Position numbers and translations under genes: made by a program. This document shows, in pieces, positions 24,626-34,452 of a stretch of 64,000 nucleotides of DNA. The notes under the pieces are model-generated. The model was given only the letters and a program-made list of their open reading frames with translations. It ran no database searches and had not been told where the DNA came from. The stretch is from JAPYTK01 sp964401935 (GTDB taxonomy: Bacteria > Myxococcota_A > Polyangia > Polyangiales > Polyangiaceae). The number at the start of each line of letters is the position of its first letter. Position 1 is the stretch's first letter. Where the stretch lies: NCBI GenBank assembly GCA_964401935.1, contig CAYOAL010000033.1, positions 11,029-75,028 on the forward strand. Direction: 5' to 3'.

Positions 24626-24816
24626 TCAGACAAAGAGGCAAGAGGACGCCGAGCGATTTCCCGGCGCCCTCTCGCGAATCTCGAACGGGCCACGTGGAGG
24701 GCGAGCGCAAGACCTGACCGGAAACGACCGGGGCTCGCGCGAGGCGCGCGCTTGGGCGTTGGGGCCTCGAGCGCAGACGCGGTGGGAGGGGGAGGGCGCC
24801 GGCACCCTCCAGCAGC

Positions 24817-25713
24817 TCAGTTGGGAATGCAGACGCTGATCTCGCCGCCGCAGGCGTCACACTCGGAGTTCCAGCACGGGTTGTGCGTCACGAGCGTGCA
24901 CGTACCCCACGCGCCACAGGCGTCCACCGTTGTGGCGCAGTCCTCGATCGGAAAACAGCCCGCCGTATCGAGGCTCGGCGCGCCCTCCCCACCCGCGCAA
25001 CCCGGCGTGCGCCAGGCGCAGCCGGGATCCGCTTCACAGGCTCCCGGCCCGTCGTACGTCTGGCACTGCTCGGGTTCGGCCTCACACGTGGGGGGCGAGT
25101 CGAACTGCCACACGACCGCGCCTTCGACGTCGACGCAGCTCGCCTCCACCGTCTGTGTGCCGCACGGCGTCTCCACCGCGTAGCCGCAGAACGACGGGTA
25201 GTCGTCGATGGTGTCGGGCTGGTAGGTGCACGGCGACCCCTCGACGGGGAGCTCGTCCGGGCACTCTGCCGGCGGCGGGTTGCAGGAGAAGATCTCGTCG
25301 ATGATCCAACCGTCGAGGGTGCACTCGCCGGTGATCAGCTGGCCGCAGTGGTCGAGGCCGAAGCTGCACGTCAGGCCGATGGCGTCGCACGGTTCGCCCC
25401 ACGCCGGCTGCGACCCCGGACACTCGTCGGGCGGCGGCGGGTTGCAGCTGGTCACCTCGGAGATGGCCCAGGTGCCCGAGCCGCAGGTGTACTCGATGGG
25501 GTTCCCACACTCGTCGATGTAGCCACAGCCGAGGCCCTCGTCGTTGCACGTCGAGCCGGAGGCGGGCGAAGCCTCCGGACACGGGTCGAGGTACGGGGGG
25601 TTCGTGAAGATGGTGCCGCAGCCACTCGCCACGGTGGCGGCGACCACGGCGGTGGTCGCGGTGGAGACGAAGGCCTGTCGGAGGGACGTGCTGCGATGTC
25701 GGGGTTTGCTCAT
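24817..25713 (-). CDS. Cys-rich lipoprotein with repeated disulfide modules
   Basis: ATG 25713 follows AAGGAG. The lipobox is VASGC-G. The mature chain has more than 30 cysteines arranged in modules of about 50 residues, each beginning CP..xP..G..C and ending near SCNPPP (for example DECPGSQPAWGEPCDAIGLTCSFGLDHCGQ and AECPDELPVEGSPCTYQ). The last third has a different spacing (CEADPGCAWRTPGC, CWNSECDACGGEISVC). It is exported and disulfide-stabilised. The function is unknown; a surface or adhesion role is inferred only from the architecture. Confidence 0.75.
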   Translation of the reverse strand: MSKPRHRSTSLRQAFVSTATTAVVAATVASGCGTIFTNPPYLDPCPEASPASGSTCNDEGLGCGYIDECGNPIEYTCGSGTWAISEVTSCNPPPPDECPGSQPAWGEPCDAIGLTCSFGLDHCGQLITGECTLDGWIIDEIFSCNPPPAECPDELPVEGSPCTYQPDTIDDYPSFCGYAVETPCGTQTVEASCVDVEGAVVWQFDSPPTCEAEPEQCQTYDGPGACEADPGCAWRTPGCAGGEGAPSLDTAGCFPIEDCATTVDACGAWGTCTLVTHNPCWNSECDACGGEISVCIPN

Positions 25714-25910
25714 GGGGGCTCCTTGCCGAGCGTGCTGGCTCATGGTTGGGTCGAGGTGCTGCTAGAGCAATGCACGTGCCCACTCCAAATTATTGAATTC
25801 ACGAAAGACGTACGCGCGCACGCGTGCCAAGCCGTGACACACTCTGACAACCTTGACCGCGCGGACGGTGACACAGCCGCTGGCGCCCCCGAGTGAAGTA
25901 GAGTTCGCGC

Positions 25911-27251
25911 ATGCGCCAGCTCGTGCTCTTCGTCGTCGCCCTCTGCCTCTGCGCTTGTGACCCGAAGGAGACGTCCACCACGAGCCCGAGCGGCCCGAGC
26001 GACAAGGACAACGAGGTGAGCGGCGACCGGCCGCGACCGAAGGGCCCGGGGCCGGGTCCCTCGGCGGAGCCCGACGGGGGCGCGTTCGCGTACCCCGCCG
26101 GCGCGTGGGGCCCGGTTCGGGACGCCACCGCGCGCGGCGTCGCCCAAGAGGGGATCACGACGGTGGCTCGACCGCTGATCTCCAAGCTCACCGACGTCGA
26201 TCCGGTGGCCCTCGCGGTGCGCTTCGAGACGGAGGACAAAGCTCTGGCCCAGGGGCGCGTCGACTGGTCGGCCACCGTCGGCGCGGCGCGGTTTCACGTG
26301 GCTCTCGACGGACGGACCGAGGTGCTCGAGCTCGCAGCGAAGCCAACCGTCAGCGACGTGTCGCCGCTCGTGTGGCGTCCTTTCGTGCTCTCGCTCACCC
26401 CCGGGGGCTTGAAACAGCACGCCACGGTGACGCCGTGGAAGAACGCCCCGACCGCGCTCGGCAAGACGGGGAAGCTCTCGATTCACGTCGAGGGCACGCT
26501 CGCTCTCGACGGCAAGACCATCCCTTTCGCCTCACTGCCGGTCACGGTCGAGGTGGTCGAGCCGGGAGACCTGCTCCCCCTCGCGGCGGTCGAGGGCATC
26601 GCGTCGCGCTTCGTGGCCCGCGCCGAGCAGCTCTCGCGCCCCCCCGCCACGCTCTCGCCGCCCATCGACGACGAGCAGCACAACCGCCTCTTTCGCTTCC
26701 GCAACGACGAGCGCCCCTCGATGAACCACCTCCACCTGATCGATCTCGTGATGAGCCCCAAAGGCGCGCTCATCGCCGGGAGGGCGTTCGCACACTTTCA
26801 GTGCGTGGCCGAGGGCACCGCCATCGCCACTCCAGCGGGAGACGTGCCGGTGGAGCACCTCGCGGTGGGGGACGAGGTGCTCGCCTACGACGTGGAGCGC
26901 CGGCGCCCGGTCACGGCCCGGGTCAGCGCCATCACCGATGCGCTCCGTCGTGACCTCGTCGCGGTCGGCCCGCTCCGCGTGACCGGAGAGCACCCGATCT
27001 GGGCCGACGGGCGCTGGGTGAACGCCGAAGACCTCGCCCCGGGAGCGACGCTCTTGTCGGCGAGCCTCGCTCCCCTCGAGCTCGCGAGGATCGAGCGGCT
27101 GCCATCCAAGCCGACCCGCGTGTTCGATCTGAGCGTGACCTGGCCCCACGACTATTTCGCGGCGGGCGTCCTCGTCCACAACAAGTCTGCCCACGTCCCG
27201 TTGGGCACCGACGCCTGGCGCGGGCTCTTCTCGCGCCAGCCCGCGAAGTGA
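25911..27251 (+). CDS. Lipoprotein with a C-terminal Hint (intein/hedgehog-type) domain
   Basis: A signal peptide ends in LCAC-D (lipobox). Residues about 20-65 are a Pro/Gly/Ser linker, and 66-297 are beta-rich and unrecognised. Residues 298-424 form a Hint domain: first residue Cys in QCVAEGTAIATPAGDVPVE, LAVGDEVLAYD, block-B-like VTGEHPIW, and the terminal His-Asn of GVLVHNK. The residue after Asn is Lys, not Cys/Ser/Thr, so protein splicing is not expected but self-cleavage is possible. A 22-residue basic tail follows. Hint domains in secreted proteins usually release a downstream part, yet here almost nothing follows. Confidence 0.83.
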   Translation: MRQLVLFVVALCLCACDPKETSTTSPSGPSDKDNEVSGDRPRPKGPGPGPSAEPDGGAFAYPAGAWGPVRDATARGVAQEGITTVARPLISKLTDVDPVALAVRFETEDKALAQGRVDWSATVGAARFHVALDGRTEVLELAAKPTVSDVSPLVWRPFVLSLTPGGLKQHATVTPWKNAPTALGKTGKLSIHVEGTLALDGKTIPFASLPVTVEVVEPGDLLPLAAVEGIASRFVARAEQLSRPPATLSPPIDDEQHNRLFRFRNDERPSMNHLHLIDLVMSPKGALIAGRAFAHFQCVAEGTAIATPAGDVPVEHLAVGDEVLAYDVERRRPVTARVSAITDALRRDLVAVGPLRVTGEHPIWADGRWVNAEDLAPGATLLSASLAPLELARIERLPSKPTRVFDLSVTWPHDYFAAGVLVHNKSAHVPLGTDAWRGLFSRQPAK

Positions 27252-27264
27252 CGCGCCGAGCCCG

Positions 27265-28962
27265 CTAGAACTGGAAGTACACGAAGGGCTGCGCGTCGGC
27301 GCTCGCCGCCTCGCGCAGCGCGAGCGCGACCCCCAAGAGCACCGCTGCCTGCAGCGGCGCAGGGGCGCGGATGAAGCCCTCCCGCACGCGGTCGTAGACG
27401 TTGCGCGGGGTCCACTGCAAGACGAGCGCGCCGAGGATGATGAGCGCGACGTTGCGGTGCAGGTTCGGTGTGTAGGTCGTCAGCGTCACCAGCCGCTCGT
27501 ACATCGCGCCAGCCTTCTCCAGCGACTGGGCCCGGAACATCGTGAACGTGAGGCCAACGAAGGTGAAGTTGGCCGCGATCGCGAACACGCGGACGGGCCA
27601 GGCCGCCGCCTTGCCGAGGGTCTTGTCGAGCGCCCACACCGTGAGCGCCACGAACAAACCGCCGCCGAGCAACAAGGCGATGAGGATCTTGATACCCGGA
27701 TGCCCGAAGAGCGCGAGCACGCCGGCGCACACCAGCGTGGTGAGGATCACCACCCCCATCAGGCCGCGCAGGTTGCCGAGCGCCTTGCCGAGGTTTTCGC
27801 GGGCTTCCTGGAACCAGTGGGTGATGCTGAGCGCGAGCCCCTGAATGCAGCCGAACACGAAGTACGTCCAGGCCGCGCCGTGCCAGATCCCGCAGATGAA
27901 CATCGTGGCGGTGATGTTCAGATACTTGCGGAAGGGGCCGTGGCGGCTGCCGCCGAGCGGGATGTAGACGTAGTCGCGGAGCCAGGTCGACAGCGAGATG
28001 TGCCAGCGTCGCCAGAACTCGACGATGTTGGTCGACTTGAACGGCGCGTCGAAGTTGATCTTGAAGCGGTAGCCGAGCAACAGGGCCGAGCCGATGGCCA
28101 CGTCGCTGTAGCCGGCGAAGTCGCAGTACACCTGCACCGCGTAGCCATACATCGCGCACAACACCTCCACCGAGGAGTAGCTCGTGGGCTCGGCGAAGAC
28201 CCGATCGACGAAGTTGACGGCGATGTAGTCGCCGATCACCACCTTCTTGAAGAGGCCGGAGGCGATGAGGAACAGACCCTCCCCTCCCGTCTCGGCGCTG
28301 AGGTAGGTGTCGCGCTCGAGGTGGGGCAAGAGGTCGCGGCCGCGGATGATGGGGCCGGCCACCAAGTGGGGGAAGAACGAGATGTACGTGAGGTAGTTGA
28401 GGTAGCTCTTGCAGGCGGGGATCTGCCGTCGGTAGACGTCGATCACGTAGCTGAGCGACATGAAGCAGAAGAACGAGATCCCGATGGGGTCGCCACCTTG
28501 GAGCGGGATGCTCGGGTTCTCGACGCCGAGGGCCTTCATCAGGGCCATCATCGTCACCGCTCCCCAGTTCCAGTACTTGTAGAAGATGAGGATGCCGACG
28601 TTGAGGCAGATGGTTCCGATCAACATCGCCTTGCGACGTCGAGGATCGTCGATGCGATCGAGGAAGACGCCGAGGTAGTAGTCGATGCTCGTGGCCACGA
28701 AGATGAGCGGCACGTACTCGACGGCCCGGAACAACGCCTCCCAGAACCGAGGTCCCTCGAACGACAGGAGCGCGTCGAGCCCCTCGGGCCAGCTGACGAA
28801 GGCCCACCCCGAGTAGAACGCGTAGCTCGACACGAGGATGAACGCGAGCCGCAGCCGACGCCACGGGGCGAGCGCCCAGCTAACGGCGAACACCGTGACG
28901 AAGAAGTAGGCGTATGTGACGCTGTTGAAGAGCACGGGGGGCGTTTCTTCTCCGGTGAGCAC
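27265..28962 (-). CDS. MBOAT-family O-acyltransferase (AlgI-like)
   Basis: The product is 565 residues with about 11-12 TM segments. Family landmarks are visible: YYLGVFLD, FYKYWNWG, PIGISFFCFMSLSYVIDVYRR, VAGPIIRGRDLLP, NFDAPFKSTNIVEFWRRWHISLSTWLRDYVYIPLGGSR and the catalytic-His region GIWHGAAWTYF. AlgI-type MBOATs pass an acyl (usually acetyl) group across the membrane to exopolysaccharides or other surface glycans. The usual AlgJ/SGNH partner is not adjacent. It converges closely on the Hint lipoprotein gene. Confidence 0.93.
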   Translation of the reverse strand: MLTGEETPPVLFNSVTYAYFFVTVFAVSWALAPWRRLRLAFILVSSYAFYSGWAFVSWPEGLDALLSFEGPRFWEALFRAVEYVPLIFVATSIDYYLGVFLDRIDDPRRRKAMLIGTICLNVGILIFYKYWNWGAVTMMALMKALGVENPSIPLQGGDPIGISFFCFMSLSYVIDVYRRQIPACKSYLNYLTYISFFPHLVAGPIIRGRDLLPHLERDTYLSAETGGEGLFLIASGLFKKVVIGDYIAVNFVDRVFAEPTSYSSVEVLCAMYGYAVQVYCDFAGYSDVAIGSALLLGYRFKINFDAPFKSTNIVEFWRRWHISLSTWLRDYVYIPLGGSRHGPFRKYLNITATMFICGIWHGAAWTYFVFGCIQGLALSITHWFQEARENLGKALGNLRGLMGVVILTTLVCAGVLALFGHPGIKILIALLLGGGLFVALTVWALDKTLGKAAAWPVRVFAIAANFTFVGLTFTMFRAQSLEKAGAMYERLVTLTTYTPNLHRNVALIILGALVLQWTPRNVYDRVREGFIRAPAPLQAAVLLGVALALREAASADAQPFVYFQF

Positions 28963-29039
28963 CGCTAGCCTATGCAGCGCGCGCGGACGGGCAAGTTATG
29001 CGCGTTGACGGTGAGCGAGCACAACGCCACGATCGCTTC

Positions 29040-29585
29040 ATGAAGCGCAAGATCGGGCTCTCGCTGCTGGGTGTCGCGCTCGGAGCGCTGGTCGGCTGCC
29101 CGAAGAGCCCCACCGATCCGGGCGGCAGCGGCTCGGCGACCTCTCAGGACCAAGGGAACGACCCTACCGCGCCCACGAGCCCCGCGAGCGCGCCGCCCCC
29201 CCACAACCCCAAGCCCGACGCGTCGGGGCCCGACGGGCCGGCACCGTCTCCCTCGGCGCCTCGCGACGACGGCAGAGACTGGGTGGGCTCGTGGAAGAGC
29301 CCCCGCTGCGGGGCCCGCACCTACGCCCGCGAGGTGACGTTCACCGCGGAGGGCACGGTGTCCGGGAACGAGCTCGTGTCGCCCTGTCCACCCAACGTCG
29401 ACTGCGTGTGGTCGGGGATCGTCTCGTGGAAGGGCACCTACAAGGAGGCCGCGGGCACCCTGAGCCTCACGGTCACGCCCGACGGTGCGGCCAAGGTGAC
29501 GCTCCCGTCGAGCCTCCGGTGGGACGCGGGCAGAGGGGCGCTCGTCGAAGATCCCGACGGGGACGCATGCGCCTACCATCGCTGA
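29040..29585 (+). CDS. Hypothetical lipoprotein
   Basis: A signal peptide, KIGLSLLGVALGALVGC, ends at a lipobox. A Pro/Ser/Gly/Asp linker of about 55 residues precedes a compact beta-rich domain of about 100 residues (WVGSWKSPRCGARTYAREVTFTAEGTVSGNEL, VDCVWSGIVSWKGTYKEAAGTLSLTVTPD) with four Cys. The domain resembles lipocalin-like META-type folds in strand rhythm, but I cannot assign it. It diverges from the MBOAT gene across a gap of about 77 nt. Confidence 0.72.
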   Translation: MKRKIGLSLLGVALGALVGCPKSPTDPGGSGSATSQDQGNDPTAPTSPASAPPPHNPKPDASGPDGPAPSPSAPRDDGRDWVGSWKSPRCGARTYAREVTFTAEGTVSGNELVSPCPPNVDCVWSGIVSWKGTYKEAAGTLSLTVTPDGAAKVTLPSSLRWDAGRGALVEDPDGDACAYHR

Positions 29586-29679
29586 GCGCAGCGCGCGCTC
29601 GAGGCCGTGTCAGCGCGTGGCCATGGGACATCGCCCCGTGGGCATGGGCTGACCTTCTCTTCTGCCGTACCATGGGCGC

Positions 29680-30498
29680 ATGAGCGCGATCCCCATCCGA
29701 AAGATGGACTTCGAGTTCCCCGACGAGCTCCCGCTCGTCTTCATCGAGGGGGAGCCCGAAGAGTCGTTCCTCCACGTGGGGATGTCTCTCCTGTTGCCGT
29801 ACCTCGAGCCGTATCTCATCCGCACCATGCGCGCGGCCCGCCCTCGGCTCCATGCGCCGGAGCTCGTGGCCGACCTCGACAGCTTCGTCGGCCAAGAGGG
29901 CCAACACTACCGGCAGCACATGCTCTTCAACGAACGCTGGCGCCGCCCGGGGTACGAAGGGCTCGCCGAGCTCGAGCGAGAGCTCGACGCCGACTACCGC
30001 CGGTTCTCGGAGCAGGAGTCGCTCGCCTTCAACCTCGCCTACGCGGAGGGCTTCGAGGCGCTCACCACCGCGATGGCCCTCGCCTTCGCGCAGCGCGAAA
30101 AACGTGGCTGGCACCCGGCGGCCCTCGATCTGTTCGAGTGGCACCTCTGTGAGGAGCTCGAGCACCGCGCCGTGGCCTTCGACGTTTACGAACACGTGAT
30201 CGGCAGCTTCGCGAATCGGGTGCGCGTTGGATTCTTCGCGCAGCGGCACCTCCTCGGGTTCATGAAGCGGGTGATGCTCTTCATGGTGCGCGCCGACACC
30301 GCGCTGTTCGATGCGTGGGGCGGCGAGGCTGCGCATCGCCGGCGCCTGCGAGCGCAAGCGCAGCGGTTCCTGCGGGAGCTGCTCGTGCCGTGGCTGCGAA
30401 CCTTCAGTCCGCTCTACACCCCGCACGACATCGAGCTCTCCCCCGAGATCCGCGCGCTCGCCGAGCGCTACAGCCAGCGCGCGGTCAGCGTGCGGTGA
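29680..30498 (+). CDS. Predicted metal-dependent hydrolase (PF10118-like)
   Basis: The product is an all-helical 272-residue protein with the family His/Glu pattern: FVGQEGQHYRQHMLFN, YAEGFEALTTAMAL, FEWHLCEELEHRAVAFDVYEHV. The spacing of E and H residues suggests a di-metal ferritin-like or related site. The family is annotated as metal-dependent hydrolases without a proven substrate. The last 14 bp overlap, tail to tail, with the gene on the opposite strand. Confidence 0.85.
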   Translation: MSAIPIRKMDFEFPDELPLVFIEGEPEESFLHVGMSLLLPYLEPYLIRTMRAARPRLHAPELVADLDSFVGQEGQHYRQHMLFNERWRRPGYEGLAELERELDADYRRFSEQESLAFNLAYAEGFEALTTAMALAFAQREKRGWHPAALDLFEWHLCEELEHRAVAFDVYEHVIGSFANRVRVGFFAQRHLLGFMKRVMLFMVRADTALFDAWGGEAAHRRRLRAQAQRFLRELLVPWLRTFSPLYTPHDIELSPEIRALAERYSQRAVSVR

Positions 30499-31672
30499 CG
30501 AGGGTCGTGTCGTCGACGAAGCGTCGATCCCAAGGAACGGCGGTGCGCATGGCCAACACGATGGCGTCTCCCACCAACGGAGCGAGCGCATAGCAGCGAC
30601 CTCCAGGAGCGGGGACGCTGAACCCGGCGAGCTCCGCGGTGCGGAGCAACCCGGTGGCCAGCGCGTCGTCGCCGTCGTGGCGCGCGGCGGCGAGCGCGAA
30701 GCCGGTCGCCGACGGGCTCACCCCGAACAGGAGCGGCCCGGTGTCGACATCCCCCCTGCCGTCGACTCCCGACGAATACTCGCGCACGCCCACCGCACCG
30801 AACGGCATGTCGACGAGCAGGTGCTCACGGAGCCGCGCTCGCTGTTCGCTCGCGAGCGCCGGATCGATGAAGGGCAGGAAGAAGCTGTTGTAGCCAGCCG
30901 CCGAGCCGCGCCCTCGTCCTCGGGGCGAGCCGTCGCGACCCACACCGAAGACGATGATCCCGTTGTCGCGATCGATGAGATGTCTCTTGGTGTAAGTGAT
31001 CCAGCCGTCCACCGCCTCGCTGCGCGGCGTCTGGTGGATCGCGTGATGGAGCGCCAGCGCGGCCACTCCGACGCTGTTGTCGGCGGTGTAGATCTCCCCC
31101 GGGTAGGTCTCGAGGTGCCACGACGACGACGCCTGCATGCGGCGAGCGATAGCCGCGACGATGGCGTCGTAGAGCGCGTCGTGCCTGCCGTCGCCGCCGA
31201 GCAGCCGACACGTCCCGAGCATGAACCCGAGGTGACCGAGGTAGCCGATGTGGCCGCTCGGGCCGCTCAGATCCTCGAGCGGATCGGTGCCCCACGCGGT
31301 CACCTCGAAGGCGCGAATCGCGGGGTGGAGCGCTCGCTCGAGGAGCTCGCCGCAGGCCTCCGACGCCCCCTCTCGGCGCTCGGGGTGCGCGAACGCGATG
31401 TTGGCGACGGCGGCCGCGGTCATCGAGAGGCTCACCAGGCGCCACTCCGACGCGAAGATCCCGGCCGGGGCCACCATGTGGTCGTCGGAGAACGTGGGCG
31501 ACAGTGTGCGGCCGAGCAGGTAGTCGCGGCGCTCGACGATGTCGCCGTGATCCATCGGTCCGGACGGCGCACACGCCATCACCCACACCGACTTGACGGC
31601 GAGGAACACCGCACAGGCGTAAGCCAAACGCCTCGCCTGCTCGCGCGTGCTCACTTTCTTCAGGAGGGGCAC
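30485..31672 (-). CDS. Exported or membrane-anchored alpha-helical protein of unknown function
   Basis: An N-terminal hydrophobic segment (LAYACAVFLAVKSVWVMAC) is followed by about 360 residues rich in repeated helices and Gly-turns (GHIGYLGHLGFMLGTCRLLGG, YPGEIYTADNSVGVAALALHHAIH, YNSFFLPFIDPALA). These suggest an alpha/alpha-toroid fold as found in terpene-acting or glycan-acting enzymes. I do not recognise the family with certainty. GTG 31672 was chosen because upstream sequence, although open to 31960, looks non-coding; GTG 31654 is an alternative. Confidence 0.7.
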   Translation of the reverse strand: MPLLKKVSTREQARRLAYACAVFLAVKSVWVMACAPSGPMDHGDIVERRDYLLGRTLSPTFSDDHMVAPAGIFASEWRLVSLSMTAAAVANIAFAHPERREGASEACGELLERALHPAIRAFEVTAWGTDPLEDLSGPSGHIGYLGHLGFMLGTCRLLGGDGRHDALYDAIVAAIARRMQASSSWHLETYPGEIYTADNSVGVAALALHHAIHQTPRSEAVDGWITYTKRHLIDRDNGIIVFGVGRDGSPRGRGRGSAAGYNSFFLPFIDPALASEQRARLREHLLVDMPFGAVGVREYSSGVDGRGDVDTGPLLFGVSPSATGFALAAARHDGDDALATGLLRTAELAGFSVPAPGGRCYALAPLVGDAIVLAMRTAVPWDRRFVDDTTLVTAR

Positions 31673-32038
31673 GCCATCGAGTGTGGCACCCCAGCCTCGA
31701 GCTCGAGGGCAGCGCGCGTGGAGACTTCGTGGAGGTTCTCGCCAGAACGCGCCCACGCTGCGGTGGCAGGAACCCTCACGGCGCAGCGGACGCACGAGCG
31801 CTCGCCCGCGGCCGCTCGTGAACGACGCCTCATCCGCGGCCGAAATGAAACGCGGCCATCGCGTGGCTGACCAGGACGTCGGCTCCTCCTCGACGGGCGT
31901 GGAGCTGAGCGCAACGTCGTGTGTGGTCGTGCTCTTCCGCGATGGCCACTGTGCCATCAAGGCACGTGCGAATCAGCTCCCGACCCGAAGGCCTCGACCT
32001 TTCGCACGTGCCACTTCCTTCGCGAGGACTCGCTGAGC
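31673..32038. other. 366-nt stretch without a supported gene
   Basis: It lies between the RRM gene and the downstream helical-protein gene, both transcribed leftward. Open frames on both strands here are Arg/Ser/Pro-rich and lack ribosome-binding sites. I see no tRNA or strong hairpin with a U-run. It may hold the promoter of the leftward gene, or part of that gene's N-terminus if its start is further upstream. Confidence 0.4.
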
Positions 32039-32407
32039 TCAGTAGTCGCTGCGACGCCAGCCGCCGCCGCCGCCGCCGCCGCCGCCACCGCGGCCGCCGC
32101 GACCGCCACGGCCGCCGCCACCTCCTCCTCCTCCTCCGCCACCGCCGCCACCAGAGCGGCCTTTGTCCTGCGCCACGTTCACACGAATGGTGCGCCCGTC
32201 GAGCGTGGCGCCGTCCTGAGCCTCGATGGCCTGGCTGGCGTCGTCCGCGTTGGCATAGGTCACAAACCCGAAGCCGCGCGAACGACCCGTGTCGCGATCC
32301 ATGATGACCTTCGCTTCTCGAACCTCACCGTACGGCTCGAAGGCTGCGCGCAGCCCCGTGTCGTCCGTGTCATAGCTGAGGCCACCAACGAATAGCTTGT
32401 TCGACAT
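32039..32407 (-). CDS. Glycine-rich RRM RNA-binding protein
   Basis: Residues 1-80 form a complete RNA recognition motif with RNP2 LFVGGL (5-10) and RNP1 RGFGFVTY. The tail is GGGG/RGG-rich, as in cyanobacterial and myxobacterial Rbp proteins linked to cold shock. A purine-rich GGAAAGAGAAAAG precedes the ATG. It should bind single-stranded RNA. A DEAD-box helicase gene lies just upstream on the same strand, and the pairing resembles cold-adapted RNA remodelling modules. The name is left open because several Rbp paralogs usually exist. Confidence 0.93.
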   Translation of the reverse strand: MSNKLFVGGLSYDTDDTGLRAAFEPYGEVREAKVIMDRDTGRSRGFGFVTYANADDASQAIEAQDGATLDGRTIRVNVAQDKGRSGGGGGGGGGGGGGGRGGRGGRGGGGGGGGGGWRRSDY

Positions 32408-32506
32408 TTCTCTTTTCTCTTTCCTATCTAGCTAGTCGCCCTGAAGGGGCGCTTGTCCGGTGTCCAATGACCGGAACATCTTCTCGGGACGGCAACGCCT
32501 GTGCCG

Positions 32507-33882
<1,376 letters not shown>

Positions 33883-33886
<4 letters not shown>

Positions 33887-34200
33887 GCCACACCCTCATC
33901 GCGGACGCGGCAACCGAACCAGAGATCGCGCGCGCTGTTGTAGGCCACGCGGGCGGCCTCGGTCAGCTCGTTTTGGGTCATCGGGGGGAGGGCTCTTTGG
34001 GTGAGGACAATCTGCATATGGGCACGGGCTCGGGCGCGGGCTTCGGAAATCGTGCCTGGCCAACCGCCGGTGACGGGCCGCCCCTGACGCCGCAGATCCT
34101 CGAACCACCACTCCGCCCACGTTCTTCCGAGGTTTTTGGACGCCTCGTCGAGCAAGGCGCACCTCGCCTGGGAGGTGTCGTCGATGGGCGAGATTTTCAT
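33883..34200 (-). CDS. Small hypothetical protein coupled to the helicase
   Basis: The product is a soluble 105-residue helical protein (ARCALLDEASKNLGRTWAEWWFEDLRRQGRPVTGGWPGT, MTQNELTEAARVAYNSARDLW). The stop overlaps the helicase ATG by four bases, so translation is coupled. The Trp-rich WAEWWFEDLRRQGRPVTGGWPGT stretch and high charge suggest a real protein, but I do not recognise the family. Confidence 0.65.
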
Positions 34201-34452
34201 GGCAACCGTTTCTGTCGGCAGGTCAGCGCGGAAGACGCTCTGGCCTCTGGACGCTCATTCTCGGGGTTCGTGTGACGCTCTTGATGCCAGACCTCCGCGC
34301 CTCGGGAGGCCTAGAATCGGCCTTTTCGGCAGGGCAGTCACACGAGGCACCAGACAGCTCGCCCTGTCGCACAGAGTGGTAGCACAGCGCTTTTCAGAAT
34401 GCTTGAATTTCCGCCTGGTCCGTCCCGGGGGCGGGACGAGCCCGCGAGCTCC

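Noticed and set aside
25911..27251. A splicing intein
   Set aside because: Only a 22-residue tail follows the terminal Asn, and the +1 residue is Lys, so no extein ligation is possible.
31647..32036. A 129-codon plus-strand frame in the gap downstream of the RRM gene
   Set aside because: Arg/Ser/Pro-rich, no ribosome-binding site or domain.
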